Shown: in pieces, positions 56,224-64,000 of the stretch | How positions within the stretch are numbered: position 1 is the first letter of the stretch | Layout of the letters: every line of letters starts with the position of its first letter | Assembly (NCBI RefSeq): GCF_010646885.2 | Contig: NZ_CP050700.1 | Span: forward strand, 3,188,501 to 3,252,500 | Direction: 5' to 3' | Length of the DNA stretch: 64,000 nt | Source of the DNA: Desulfopila sp. IMCC35008 | Lineage (GTDB): Bacteria > Desulfobacterota > Desulfobulbia > Desulfobulbales > Desulfocapsaceae | Notes under the pieces: generated by a model | What the model was told of the DNA's origin: nothing | The model's database searches: none | Seen by the model: the letters and a program-made list of their open reading frames with translations, nothing else | Made by a program: the position numbers and the translations under genes

Positions 56224-57639
56224 TCATTTTTTATATAGCTCTTTTCTCAAATTGTACTTCTGCATTTTATTATAGAGACTTCTGGAGGTTATCCCTGCCT
56301 TCTCAGCAGCCTCCTTAACACGTCCCCTGGTACTTTTCAGCACCATGTCGAGATAACGGATCTCGGTCTGAACGACCACGTCTCCCACCACTTCCATAAG
56401 GCTTTTCTCAAGCCACTCAGATGTTTCCTGCGGCCCCTTGATAAATCCTTCTTCATCATGAGTTTTCCGTTTTTGAATACCACTGGGCAGGTCATCTGGA
56501 GTAATCGTACCAGTTCGACATAATAGCATAGAGCGTTCAATGACATTCATCAACTCCCTGATATTTCCCGGCCACTCATACTTGCACAAGGCCTCCATGG
56601 CCTGCTCCGAAACATGGTGGACATCACGACCGATTTTATGGCGAAAATCAGTAACAAACCTGCGAGTGAGGTGTGGGACATCATCAATCCTGAGACGTAG
56701 TGGTGGAATCTGTAAATGAACCACACTCAGTCGGTAATACAGATCCTTACGGAACGTACCGTTTTGAACGGCTTCCTCTAGATCACGGTTGGTTGCCGCA
56801 ATGACACGGACATCCACCCAGGATGGTTTTTCGGCCCCAACGGGGTGAATTTCATAGTCCTGCAGGACCCGTAGCAGTTTTGTTTGCAGATGAAGCGGCA
56901 TTTCACCAATCTCATCGAGGAATATAGTGCCCCCATGGGCCTGTTCAAATGCTCCGCGCCTTGATCTGGTTGCTCCTGTGAACGCCCCCTGTTTGTGGCC
57001 AAAAAGTTCGCTCTCCAACAACTGTTCAGGGAGCGCAGCCGTATTGACCGCGACAAAAGGTCCGGCTGACCGGGGACTCTCAGCATGGATAACTTTGGCC
57101 AGATGCTCCTTGCCTACCCCTGTCTCGCCGGTGATCAGAAGCAGAGACTCACTGGTGGCCACCTGACCAACCTCTTCCATAAAAAGCTGCATGATCTCAC
57201 TGCTTGACGAAAAATCTGCCATCTTAGGCTTGATCTTCACCCGGCGTTGATTCCACTTCAGCTGCATAAGCTGACGACGGGCCTCCACCGTTGATTCCAG
57301 AGCACTGAACAGACTATGCTCTGGAATACCGGAATAAAGAGCAGAATGCGCCCCCGCCGCGATAAAACCGGCCTGGAGTTCAGTAGAGTCAATATCATGT
57401 AAAATCACAGTACTTGGGTTTTCCGGCAGAGCGTTCAGTACTCCGAGGCTTGATTCAACAGGTTCAGGAATGACCGAGTCGCTGATAACAATGATATCAG
57501 CACAACTCTGAACGACCCTTCGCCAGACATTTCCCTGATTGCGGATCCCTTCGATTTCTATGTCAGTAATCGAGATCCTCTCTTCAAGTATCTGCTCCAG
57601 AGACAGATCTTTCAGCGCTAGAACCATTCGTATCAACAT
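56224..57639 (-). CDS. Sigma-54-dependent transcriptional activator
   Basis: This 471-residue protein has an N-terminal receiver-like domain of about 120 residues. It is followed by an AAA+ domain with Walker A GETGVGKEHLAKVIH, an intact GAFTGA loop (QGAFTGATRSR), Walker B GGTIFLDEIGEM and the R-finger region. A C-terminal Fis-type HTH contains VKEAAEKAGITSRSLYNKM. The receiver lacks the normal DD ... D ... K pattern, so it may be controlled by something other than phosphorylation. It is divergent from citrate synthase - ATP-grasp - GNAT - SET. A candidate -24/-12 promoter lies before that operon, so it is the likely activator. Confidence 0.9.
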   Translation of the reverse strand: MLIRMVLALKDLSLEQILEERISITDIEIEGIRNQGNVWRRVVQSCADIIVISDSVIPEPVESSLGVLNALPENPSTVILHDIDSTELQAGFIAAGAHSALYSGIPEHSLFSALESTVEARRQLMQLKWNQRRVKIKPKMADFSSSSEIMQLFMEEVGQVATSESLLLITGETGVGKEHLAKVIHAESPRSAGPFVAVNTAALPEQLLESELFGHKQGAFTGATRSRRGAFEQAHGGTIFLDEIGEMPLHLQTKLLRVLQDYEIHPVGAEKPSWVDVRVIAATNRDLEEAVQNGTFRKDLYYRLSVVHLQIPPLRLRIDDVPHLTRRFVTDFRHKIGRDVHHVSEQAMEALCKYEWPGNIRELMNVIERSMLLCRTGTITPDDLPSGIQKRKTHDEEGFIKGPQETSEWLEKSLMEVVGDVVVQTEIRYLDMVLKSTRGRVKEAAEKAGITSRSLYNKMQKYNLRKELYKK

Positions 57640-57876
57640 TATTCAACCTTTTCAGGAATTAATTTTCTCTTTTCCTGCCCGGAAAACCCGCTTCTCAAGA
57701 GATAAGAGAATCATTTTTCCACTTTTTTTTGCAGCTTGACATGTAGCACGGCGGGAACGAGCGATAGAGCCACCGAACAACTCACTGCAATTCCAATTAT
57801 AATTAATTTTCTAAAAATTTCGACCACATAATACACAACAATAAGATTTTGATATTACAACATATTCCAGCATACA

Positions 57877-57890
57877 AGAAACAGGTTTCT
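57877..57890. promoter_or_regulatory. Candidate activator-binding dyad
   Basis: AGAAAC-AG-GTTTCT is a perfect 6+2+6 inverted repeat about 75 bp upstream of the candidate -24 element, a usual distance for a sigma-54 activator site. Only one copy was found. Confidence 0.25.
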
Positions 57891-57962
57891 CTTTATGGAT
57901 CTACGGTCTATATGACTTCATTATTATAACGATACTTCAGCCACATATCTGAGATTTCATTA

Positions 57963-57978
57963 TGGCACATATTTTGAT
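57963..57978 (+). promoter_or_regulatory. Candidate sigma-54 (-24/-12) promoter
   Basis: TGGCAC, a perfect -24 element, is followed after five bases by TTGAT. The consensus -12 is TTGCA/T, so one conserved base (C) differs. It lies about 50 bp before the TTG start of citrate synthase and points towards it, opposite a sigma-54 activator gene. Confidence 0.45.
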
Positions 57979-58025
57979 TACTCAAACGATTCAGACCAAT
58001 AAATTCAAACTGACTGGAGAACATT

Positions 58026-59177
58026 TTGACAAATGACAAGAAGTTTTCGAATACAATCCAGGCCGAGGCAGGTCTTGCAGATATTGTGGCCTGTGAATCT
58101 GAAATCTGCTTTATAGACGGTGCGACCGGAAAATTGGTTTACCGGGGATATGACGCACTGGAACTTGCCAGAAAGTCGACATTTGAAGAAGTCGCCTACC
58201 TCCTCTGGTATGGCTGTCTGCCAAGAAAGAGAGAATACCAAGCATTTCTTGATGGTTTTACCGGCTCGATGTCTCTTCCCATGGAAACCGTGATGATAAT
58301 GAGAATGTTTCCAAAAGCTGCCACTCCCATGGAGGTCATCAGAACCGCCGTATCATCACTGGGACACTGGGATCCAGATAGCGGTAACACTCGCCTCGAC
58401 GCCTGTATGCGTAAAGCCCAGCGCCTTACCCTGCGAATACCATTACTGATCTCAGCCCATCAAAGACTCAGAGAAGGTCTGGAACCTGTCCAACCAATTT
58501 CCGGGCATGGAATTGCCTTCAATTTTCTTTATACCCTGCTCGCCAAGAAACCTGACCCGCTCATTGAACGTGCGTTTGATGCTGCCCTCATTCTACATGC
58601 GGATCACGAGCTCAACGCCTCTACCTTCGCAGCAAGAGTGACTGCGGCGACGATGTCTGATGTGTACTCTACCATAACCTCCGCTATCGGTACCTTGAAG
58701 GGCCCTCTTCACGGAGGTGCCAACATGGAGGTGATGCAGCTGATAGAAGAGATAGACAGACCTGAGAATGCAGAGAAAATAATTCTCGACAAGCTCTCCA
58801 GAGGGATAAAAGTGCCGGGTTTTGGCCATCGCGTCTACAGATGTGAAGATCCCCGGGTAGGAATACTGAGAGATTATGCCCAAAAGGTTACAGACTGGAC
58901 CGGCAAGAAAAATACCTTTGAAATTACTCAGGAGATAGAAAGGATTGTTCTTGAAAAGACCAAGGTTTTCCCCAATGTCGATCTCTATACCGCCTCGCTA
59001 TACGATGCGATAGAGCTTCCCCGGGAATTATTCACCCCTGTCTTTGCCGTCAGCAGAGTTGTCGGCTGGACCTCTCACATACTTGAGCAGTGGTCAGACA
59101 ACCGGCTTATTCGACCCAGAGCAGAATACTGTGGCAGGGAAAATCTTGAATATCGCGACATGAATGACCGGGCCTGA
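58026..59177 (+). CDS. Citrate synthase (or 2-methylcitrate synthase-like)
   Basis: This is a 383-residue citrate synthase of the short bacterial type. The active-site residues are in LHADHELNAST (His), KVPGFGHRVYRCEDPR (His, Arg) and NVDLYTASLYDA (Asp). GPLHGGANMEV is also present. It joins acetyl-CoA (or propionyl-CoA) to oxaloacetate. The start is TTG at 58026, six bases after GGAG. It heads a plus-strand run with an ATP-grasp ligase, a GNAT enzyme and a SET-domain protein, which is unusual for a housekeeping TCA enzyme. A pathway-specific role is possible. Confidence 0.9.
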   Translation: MTNDKKFSNTIQAEAGLADIVACESEICFIDGATGKLVYRGYDALELARKSTFEEVAYLLWYGCLPRKREYQAFLDGFTGSMSLPMETVMIMRMFPKAATPMEVIRTAVSSLGHWDPDSGNTRLDACMRKAQRLTLRIPLLISAHQRLREGLEPVQPISGHGIAFNFLYTLLAKKPDPLIERAFDAALILHADHELNASTFAARVTAATMSDVYSTITSAIGTLKGPLHGGANMEVMQLIEEIDRPENAEKIILDKLSRGIKVPGFGHRVYRCEDPRVGILRDYAQKVTDWTGKKNTFEITQEIERIVLEKTKVFPNVDLYTASLYDAIELPRELFTPVFAVSRVVGWTSHILEQWSDNRLIRPRAEYCGRENLEYRDMNDRA

Positions 59178-59236
59178 CGTGTCTTTTGCTCATATGGCAA
59201 CCGTTTCAAGACCCTCATCATAAAAACACAATAAAA

Positions 59237-60709
59237 ATGAAATCATTACTGATTATCATCGATTCACTCGAAAAATGGACGCCATATTATCGTTCGGAAA
59301 GCATCATTACCGCCGATCACTATTTACAGCATGATGGCTTCGATCAACACTCGCACATGGTAATCAACCTCTGTTCTGATCTCAGCTATCAATCAGAAGG
59401 GTACTATTGCTCTCTTCTCGCTCAGGCACGTAACCATAAGATATTACCGAGTATAGAAGCGCTCAACCGGCTGGACGACAATATCATGATAAAAATTGAT
59501 CAATCCCTGCTCCCGCGTTGTACATGCCAGGCGATTGCATCCTCTTCCCCAGAAGATAAAGAATATAGTTTCGACCTGTTTTTCGGCAAATGTGAAGACC
59601 CAAAACTGCAAAAACTCGGTAGATTTATTTTTGACCACTACACTGTCCCTCTCTTACGTGTCAATATTAAAGGATCTCAGCCATTCCATATAACTAAAAT
59701 TCGTAATCTCTCGCTTGATGAACTTGATAATCATCAGCAGGATATTTTTGCGCAACACCTTGATGGTTTCAATAAAAAGGTCTGGCGAAAACCACGTACC
59801 AAAAAGCCAACTCGGTATGATTTAGCCATACTCCATAACCCTGAAGAACAGTTTCCGCCGAGTAACAAGAAAGCAATTAATATGTTTCTCAACGAAGCAA
59901 AAAAGATGGGAATCAATGCCGAACTTATTACCGAAGATGATTCCAGTCGATTGATGGAATTCGATGCCCTTTTTATCAGGCAGACAACAGCTGTAAACAA
60001 CATCACCTATAAATTGGCGCATAAGGCGGAACAGGCTGACATGGTGGTAATTGACGATCCGTCTTCAATAATTCGCTGCACAAATAAAGTGTATCTTAAG
60101 GAATTTCTGGAAAATTCTTCGATTCCCGCACCACGTTCAAAACTCATTTTTCGTAATAAACCTTATAGCTATCCTCAAATAGCTGAGACCCTCGGCAACA
60201 CCATGGTTTTAAAAATACCCGACGGGTCATTCTCAGTGGGGGTGGAAAAAATATCCAATGCTGAAGAATATGGCAACGAGTTGGAAAACCTGTTTCGTCA
60301 CTCTTCTATCCTGCTTGCTCAGGAGTTTATCCCCACTGACTATGATTGGCGTATCGGCCTGCTTAATGGGGAATGCATCTATGCCTGCAAATATTTCATG
60401 GCAAGAGGACACTGGCAAATCTACCACCACAAGACAGGGCTTCTAACAAAATCCGGAGGGGTGGAGACGGTTCCTGTGCATACCGTGCCCAGGCAGATAA
60501 TTCGTGTTGCCAACAAAGCAACAACTCCAATAGGCCGCGGTCTCTATGGGGTAGATATAAAAGTCGTGGGAGATCAGGCTTTAGTTATCGAAGTAAATGA
60601 CAATCCCTCTATCGACCACGGGGTTGAAGACAAAATACTTGGCCGGGAATTATACCGCATGATACTGCGGGAATTTACCAGACGCCTAGCCACCAAGCGA
60701 AGAGGCTAA
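59237..60709 (+). CDS. RimK-like ATP-grasp ligase with RLAN-type N-terminal domain
   Basis: This is a protein of about 490 residues. The N-terminal third (SLLIIIDSLEKWTPYYRSE onwards) resembles the N-terminal domain attached to a subset of RimK-like ligases. The C-terminal ATP-grasp domain shows VLKIPDGSFSVGVEKI, LAQEFIPTDYDWRIGLLNGE and the metal-binding GLYGVDIKV ... VIEVNDNPSID. Such enzymes form amide bonds between carboxylates and amines, for example adding glutamate to proteins or small acids. The acceptor is unknown. The start is ATG at 59237; a TTG 51 bp earlier is rejected. The GNAT gene follows after 6 bp. Confidence 0.85.
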   Translation: MKSLLIIIDSLEKWTPYYRSESIITADHYLQHDGFDQHSHMVINLCSDLSYQSEGYYCSLLAQARNHKILPSIEALNRLDDNIMIKIDQSLLPRCTCQAIASSSPEDKEYSFDLFFGKCEDPKLQKLGRFIFDHYTVPLLRVNIKGSQPFHITKIRNLSLDELDNHQQDIFAQHLDGFNKKVWRKPRTKKPTRYDLAILHNPEEQFPPSNKKAINMFLNEAKKMGINAELITEDDSSRLMEFDALFIRQTTAVNNITYKLAHKAEQADMVVIDDPSSIIRCTNKVYLKEFLENSSIPAPRSKLIFRNKPYSYPQIAETLGNTMVLKIPDGSFSVGVEKISNAEEYGNELENLFRHSSILLAQEFIPTDYDWRIGLLNGECIYACKYFMARGHWQIYHHKTGLLTKSGGVETVPVHTVPRQIIRVANKATTPIGRGLYGVDIKVVGDQALVIEVNDNPSIDHGVEDKILGRELYRMILREFTRRLATKRRG

Positions 60710-60715
60710 ACGGAT

Positions 60716-61162
60716 ATGGAACTTTCAATAGCACAGGCAGACGATCTGAACAGCCTGACAGAACTTGAAGCAGAGTTGTTCACCTATGACCGGATAACCA
60801 AAAAACAATTCAAGTATCTGCTCACCAAAGCAAACGGTTTGATTATAAAAGCCGAACTAGACAGCAAGATTGCTGGTTACATAGCTCTCTTATGGCGTAA
60901 AAACAGTAATAGAATGCGCGTTTATTCAATAGGTGTAAGCCCTTCATCCCGTAAAAATGGCCTGGGCCGCAACCTGCTTATCTGCTCAGAATCAATCGCA
61001 AAAAACTATAACTGCAGTATCATTACCCTGGAAGTCCAGGAACATAATCAGCCAGCCTTGAATCTCTATCACGATATGGGTTTCAAATATTCCACCACCC
61101 GTTCGGCCTATTACAGCGATGGCGGCAACGCTCTCGTTCTCCAGAAAAATATCGACAACTAA
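60716..61162 (+). CDS. GNAT-family N-acetyltransferase
   Basis: This 148-residue single-domain GNAT is RimI-like in appearance. The acetyl-CoA loop is SIGVSPSSRKNGLGRNLL, followed by ITLEVQEHNQPALNLYHDMGF, which matches motif B of N-terminal or amino-acid acetyltransferases. It may acetylate an amine made by or protecting the product of the neighbouring ATP-grasp ligase (inference). It is six bases after the ligase gene and seven before the SET gene. Confidence 0.9.
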   Translation: MELSIAQADDLNSLTELEAELFTYDRITKKQFKYLLTKANGLIIKAELDSKIAGYIALLWRKNSNRMRVYSIGVSPSSRKNGLGRNLLICSESIAKNYNCSIITLEVQEHNQPALNLYHDMGFKYSTTRSAYYSDGGNALVLQKNIDN

Positions 61163-61169
61163 GAAAACC

Positions 61170-61772
61170 ATGATTCATCCAGACACAGAAGTCAGATTCA
61201 TCAGCCTGGAAAAAGGCAGGGGCCTCTTTGCATCAAAAGCGATCCCAGCCGGAACCATCGTCTGGTGCAGGGACCCACTGGACAGGGAAATATCACCTTT
61301 GGAGATGGATAATTACACCCCGGTCTTCCGAGAGATTCTATTAACCTACTCTTTCCGTAATAATAAGGGGAACTATATTTTTTGTTGGGATAACGGACGC
61401 TATATCAACCACAGTTTCGCCTCAAACTGCTGCTCAACGCCATACGAAATAGAGATCGCCATTAGGAATATCGAGAAAGGAGAAGAGCTCACAGATGACT
61501 ATGGCTTCCTCAATATTATTGAGCCTTTCGAAGCATTGCCTGAAGGAACTGAACGAAGTGTGGTCTACCCAGACGACCTGCTTCGTTACTCAGATCTCTG
61601 GGATGTAGCGTTGCAAAATACATTTCCAAAAATCAAGACGGTACCCCAGCCTCTGCAAAACTTTATGTCCCTGGAAACGTGGCAGAAAATCAATAATATC
61701 TCGGCAGGAAAAGAACCACTGGCCTCAATCAGGTCCTGTTACTTTTCCTCCAGCAGTAAAGGCTCCTCATAA
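61170..61772 (+). CDS. SET-domain protein
   Basis: This is a protein of about 200 residues with SET-domain motifs. These are KGRGLFASKAIPAGTIV at the N-terminus, the core GRYINHSFASNC (NHS pseudoknot), and TDDYGFL in place of the usual (E/D)xxYxY. It is probably an S-adenosylmethionine-dependent protein lysine methyltransferase. SET proteins are uncommon in bacteria and their targets are mostly unknown. The start is ATG at 61170; a longer frame overlapping the GNAT gene is rejected. It is the last gene of the operon. Confidence 0.85.
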   Translation: MIHPDTEVRFISLEKGRGLFASKAIPAGTIVWCRDPLDREISPLEMDNYTPVFREILLTYSFRNNKGNYIFCWDNGRYINHSFASNCCSTPYEIEIAIRNIEKGEELTDDYGFLNIIEPFEALPEGTERSVVYPDDLLRYSDLWDVALQNTFPKIKTVPQPLQNFMSLETWQKINNISAGKEPLASIRSCYFSSSSKGSS

Positions 61773-61809
61773 AATTTAACAAACCACACGACCACCATAA
61801 CATTTGCAT

Positions 61810-61862
61810 AGCTGGCAACCAGTTGCTGGCTTGAGAGCTGTCATCTGGTGACTTTGCCAGCT
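61810..61862. other. Imperfect stem-loop of unknown role
   Basis: AGCTGGCAA (61810-61818) pairs with TTGCCAGCT (61854-61862), and CCAG/CTGG lies just inside. Without a T-run it is not a standard terminator. It may be a structured 3' UTR or a decayed repeat. Confidence 0.3.
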
Positions 61863-62144
61863 GACCATGACGGATACGATAAAAATGCGGAGACAACATA
61901 GACTGAAAATAGAGTAATTATGCAACTTGAAAGATCAGATGCCAATCAGAGTAAAACACCCACCTGTCCATTATTTTCCTACCGCCTCAAACCCTACTGA
62001 CGTGGAAAGCACAACAAATAGGAATAAAACCGTGAATCGGTAAAACTGTTCGTAAACCACATCAAAACCAGGAAGAGCAATGTCCTAAATATCTTGAAAG
62101 CTTGCAGCCTTAAAACAATCGGCAAGAGTTATCCTCACACTACA

Positions 62145-62178
62145 AAAGGGGAAATGCACAAAAATACATTTCCCCTTT
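62145..62178. terminator. Bidirectional terminator between SET gene and paaK
   Basis: AAAGGGGAAATG (62145-62156) and CATTTCCCCTTT (62167-62178) form a perfect 12-bp stem with a ten-base loop. T-rich ends occur on both strands (TTTGTTT on plus, TTTTG on minus). It sits between two convergent genes. Confidence 0.8.
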
Positions 62179-62227
62179 GTTTACAAGCACATATCGAAGT
62201 TTCAACCCTCGCCAAATGTGAATCCAG

Positions 62228-63526
62228 TCAAAACTCCCGATTATCGATGACCCGGTTTCCTTTCCCCTCAAAACGTTCGAGGGTTCGCTCCTCGACCAGT
62301 TTAACATCGACTCCGATGCCGAGCTCAGAGGCGAGCCGTTTCTTAATCGTATCTACCAGGGTGCGCTGTTTCTTCATGGCATCGAAAAACATCGACTCAA
62401 CAACCTCCACCATCACCGTCAATTTATCCTCATTATTGACGCGATCCACAATAAGCCGATAATGGGGTTCCGTGCCTTCGATATCAAACAGCACTGATTC
62501 GATCTGGGTCGGGAACACATTGACACCCTTGATAATTAGCATATCGTCAGAGCGTCCCATAACACGATGCATGCGGGTGAGTGTTCTGCCACAGGGACAG
62601 GGTTCGGTCATCAGGCGGGTCAAGTCACGGGTCCGGTAGCGAATAACCGGGAAGGCCTCTTTTGTTAGGGTTGTAATAACCAGTTCACCTATCTCGCCCG
62701 GTTCAACCGGCTGCAGGGTATCAGGATCCAGCACCTCGACCAGGAAGTGATCTTCATTAATGTGCAGTCCATTGCACTCCTGGCACTCACCGGCAACACC
62801 AGGCCCCATGATCTCGGAGAGCCCATAGTTATCGGTGGCGATAATGCCTAACCGATCATTAATTTCGTTGCGCATCGCCTCGGACCATGGTTCAGCCCCA
62901 AACAGTCCGTACCTGAGAGAGAGACCGTTCGGGTTCATCCCCAAATCCATCATCACATCGGCCATTTTCAGCGCATAGGACGGTGTGCAGACCAGGGCAG
63001 TGGTCTTGAAATCCTGCATTATCTGGATCTGTCGCTTGGTATTACCAGCTGAGATAGGAATAACAGAGGCACCAAGCCGTTCTGCCCCATAATGGAGGCC
63101 AAAACCACCGGTAAACAGTCCGTAGCCAAAGGCGATCTGGATAACATCGTCAGGGGTCACCCCTGCAGCACATAAGACTCTGGCAACCAGGTTCGACCAG
63201 GTTTTGATATCCCCCTGGCTATAGCCCACCACGGTGGCCATACCGGTGGTCCCGGAAGAGGAGTGTACCCGCACCACATCCCGCAGAGGCACGGCAAAAA
63301 GTCCGTACGGGTAATTATCCCGCAGATCCTGCTTCAGGGTAAAGGGAAAATCACGCAGATGCTCGATAGAGGTAACTTTAGTGGCATCCAGGTTCAGCTC
63401 TTTGAACCTGTTGCGATAAAACGGGACATGAGTCGAGACTCTGGTCAGGGTCTTTTGTAATCGTTCGAGCTGGAGTTTTTGCAGATCTCCACGCTCCATG
63501 CACTCTTCCTGCTGTTGCCAGTACAT
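62228..63526 (-). CDS. paaK: Phenylacetate-CoA ligase
   Basis: This is a 432-residue adenylate-forming ligase. The AMP-binding loop is VHSSSGTTGMATVVGYSQGD. YGLSEIMGPGVAGECQE and the C-terminal MGRSDDMLIIKGVNVFP match PaaK. It activates phenylacetate, or an indole- or aryl-acetate, with ATP and CoA. In anaerobes this ligase often stands beside an ACT-domain protein and indolepyruvate ferredoxin oxidoreductase in aromatic amino acid fermentation or synthesis. Here the ACT protein is directly upstream (44-bp gap). Confidence 0.94.
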   Translation of the reverse strand: MYWQQQEECMERGDLQKLQLERLQKTLTRVSTHVPFYRNRFKELNLDATKVTSIEHLRDFPFTLKQDLRDNYPYGLFAVPLRDVVRVHSSSGTTGMATVVGYSQGDIKTWSNLVARVLCAAGVTPDDVIQIAFGYGLFTGGFGLHYGAERLGASVIPISAGNTKRQIQIMQDFKTTALVCTPSYALKMADVMMDLGMNPNGLSLRYGLFGAEPWSEAMRNEINDRLGIIATDNYGLSEIMGPGVAGECQECNGLHINEDHFLVEVLDPDTLQPVEPGEIGELVITTLTKEAFPVIRYRTRDLTRLMTEPCPCGRTLTRMHRVMGRSDDMLIIKGVNVFPTQIESVLFDIEGTEPHYRLIVDRVNNEDKLTVMVEVVESMFFDAMKKQRTLVDTIKKRLASELGIGVDVKLVEERTLERFEGKGNRVIDNREF

Positions 63527-63570
63527 AGTCTGTTTGCCGTAATGAAGATGATTTGGGAGTTACGTTGTAA

Positions 63571-64000
63571 TTACAGGGAACAGATCTGCGCCCCACTCAA
63601 CAGTTTATAGCCTTCTTTTTGCAAAGAATCGATCGCTTTATCCATATCCTCAAAACGGAAAATGAGAACAGCATTTTCACTGCTCTTATTGACAAAGGCA
63701 TACATGTACTCGACATTCAAGCCTGCCTGCTCAATGGATTTCAGGACGGTGGCAAGACCACCCACCTGATCGGCTACCTCCACCGCCAGGACGTTGGTAA
63801 TGCCTACGGTAAAGCCATTACTCTTCAAGATATCTTTTGCCTTCTCAACATCATCGACGATCAACCGCAAAATCCCGAAATCAGCGGTATCAGCCACCGA
63901 CAAGGCCCGGATATTTACATTTTCTGCCGCAATAATCGACGTAATCTCCGCCAATCGCCCAGATTTATTCTCTAAAAAAACAGCAATTTGTTCTACACGC
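63571..64000 (-). CDS. Two-ACT-domain protein, truncated at the window edge
   Basis: This is an ACT-domain protein whose start lies beyond base 64000. The visible frame continues upstream of the internal ATG/TTG candidates as [20 protein letters not shown]. Two tandem ACT domains follow (each about 70 residues, e.g. [14 protein letters not shown] and [13 protein letters not shown]). ACT domains bind amino acids and regulate. This family regularly neighbours paaK, so it may sense an aromatic amino acid and regulate the ligase or its operon (inference). Confidence 0.88.
   Translation of the reverse strand, partial: RVEQIAVFLENKSGRLAEITSIIAAENVNIRALSVADTADFGILRLIVDDVEKAKDILKSNGFTVGITNVLAVEVADQVGGLATVLKSIEQAGLNVEYMYAFVNKSSENAVLIFRFEDMDKAIDSLQKEGYKLLSGAQICSL

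Larger units (their letters stand above)
61773..62227. other. Non-coding region between SET gene and paaK
   Basis: There is no gene here that I can support. It contains a 53-nt imperfect stem-loop (61810-61862) and the strong bidirectional terminator at 62145-62178. The rest shows no recognisable signal. Confidence 0.45.

Overview
The window is a gene-dense chromosomal stretch of medium GC. The gene content points to an anaerobic, sulfate- or sulfur-metabolising bacterium of the former Deltaproteobacteria (Desulfobacterota), probably the Desulfobulbales. This is an inference. It rests on a heme synthase of the AhbD type, a phenylacetate-CoA-ligase/ACT-protein pair, a carboxyspermidine-type polyamine operon, large hybrid histidine kinases and TRAP transporters. 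I saw no rRNA, tRNA or CRISPR array.

Layout. (1) 1-3.3 kb: a four-gene minus-strand unit encoding a signal-bearing Ser/Gly/Asp repeat protein, an HPr-kinase-like P-loop protein, a PqqD-family protein and a lipoprotein, behind a near-consensus promoter. It looks like a system for modifying or exporting a repetitive protein. (2) 3.6-13.4 kb: a signalling block with two hybrid histidine kinases, free-standing CheB and CheR enzymes and a periplasmic binding protein. (3) 13.8-16.5 kb: an unusual fusion of a cyclic-nucleotide-binding domain, a degenerate sigma-54-type AAA domain and a polytopic iron-sulfur membrane module. (4) 16.5-31.5 kb: housekeeping metabolism: PRPP-synthetase-like protein, leuB, rsmG, hisD, ahbD-hemE, HD, PilZ and GST proteins, galT-galK next to a broken LacI-type regulator, fabF and a Na/Pi symporter. 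(5) 31.5-39.2 kb: a membrane protein, a radical SAM protein, rph, and a TRAP transporter with two divergent paralogous binding proteins and a UspA. (6) 39.2-48.8 kb: envelope-related genes: VanZ-like and sulfatase-like proteins, a fatty-acid cis/trans isomerase and three alpha/beta hydrolases, plus a MITE-like element and a perfect 20-bp hairpin. (7) 48.8-56.1 kb: the polyamine operon speA - carboxynorspermidine synthase - nspC - speB, with a divergent GNAT/nitrilase fusion. (8) 56.2-61.8 kb: a sigma-54 activator divergent from citrate synthase - RimK-like ATP-grasp ligase - GNAT - SET, with a candidate -24/-12 promoter between them. (9) 62.2-64 kb: paaK and a truncated two-ACT-domain protein at the window edge.

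The strongest candidates for something undescribed are the repeat-protein/kinase/PqqD unit, the citrate synthase/ATP-grasp/GNAT/SET operon with its own sigma-54 activator, and the cNMP-AAA-FeS membrane fusion. Domain calls come from motif recognition by eye. No database search was run.
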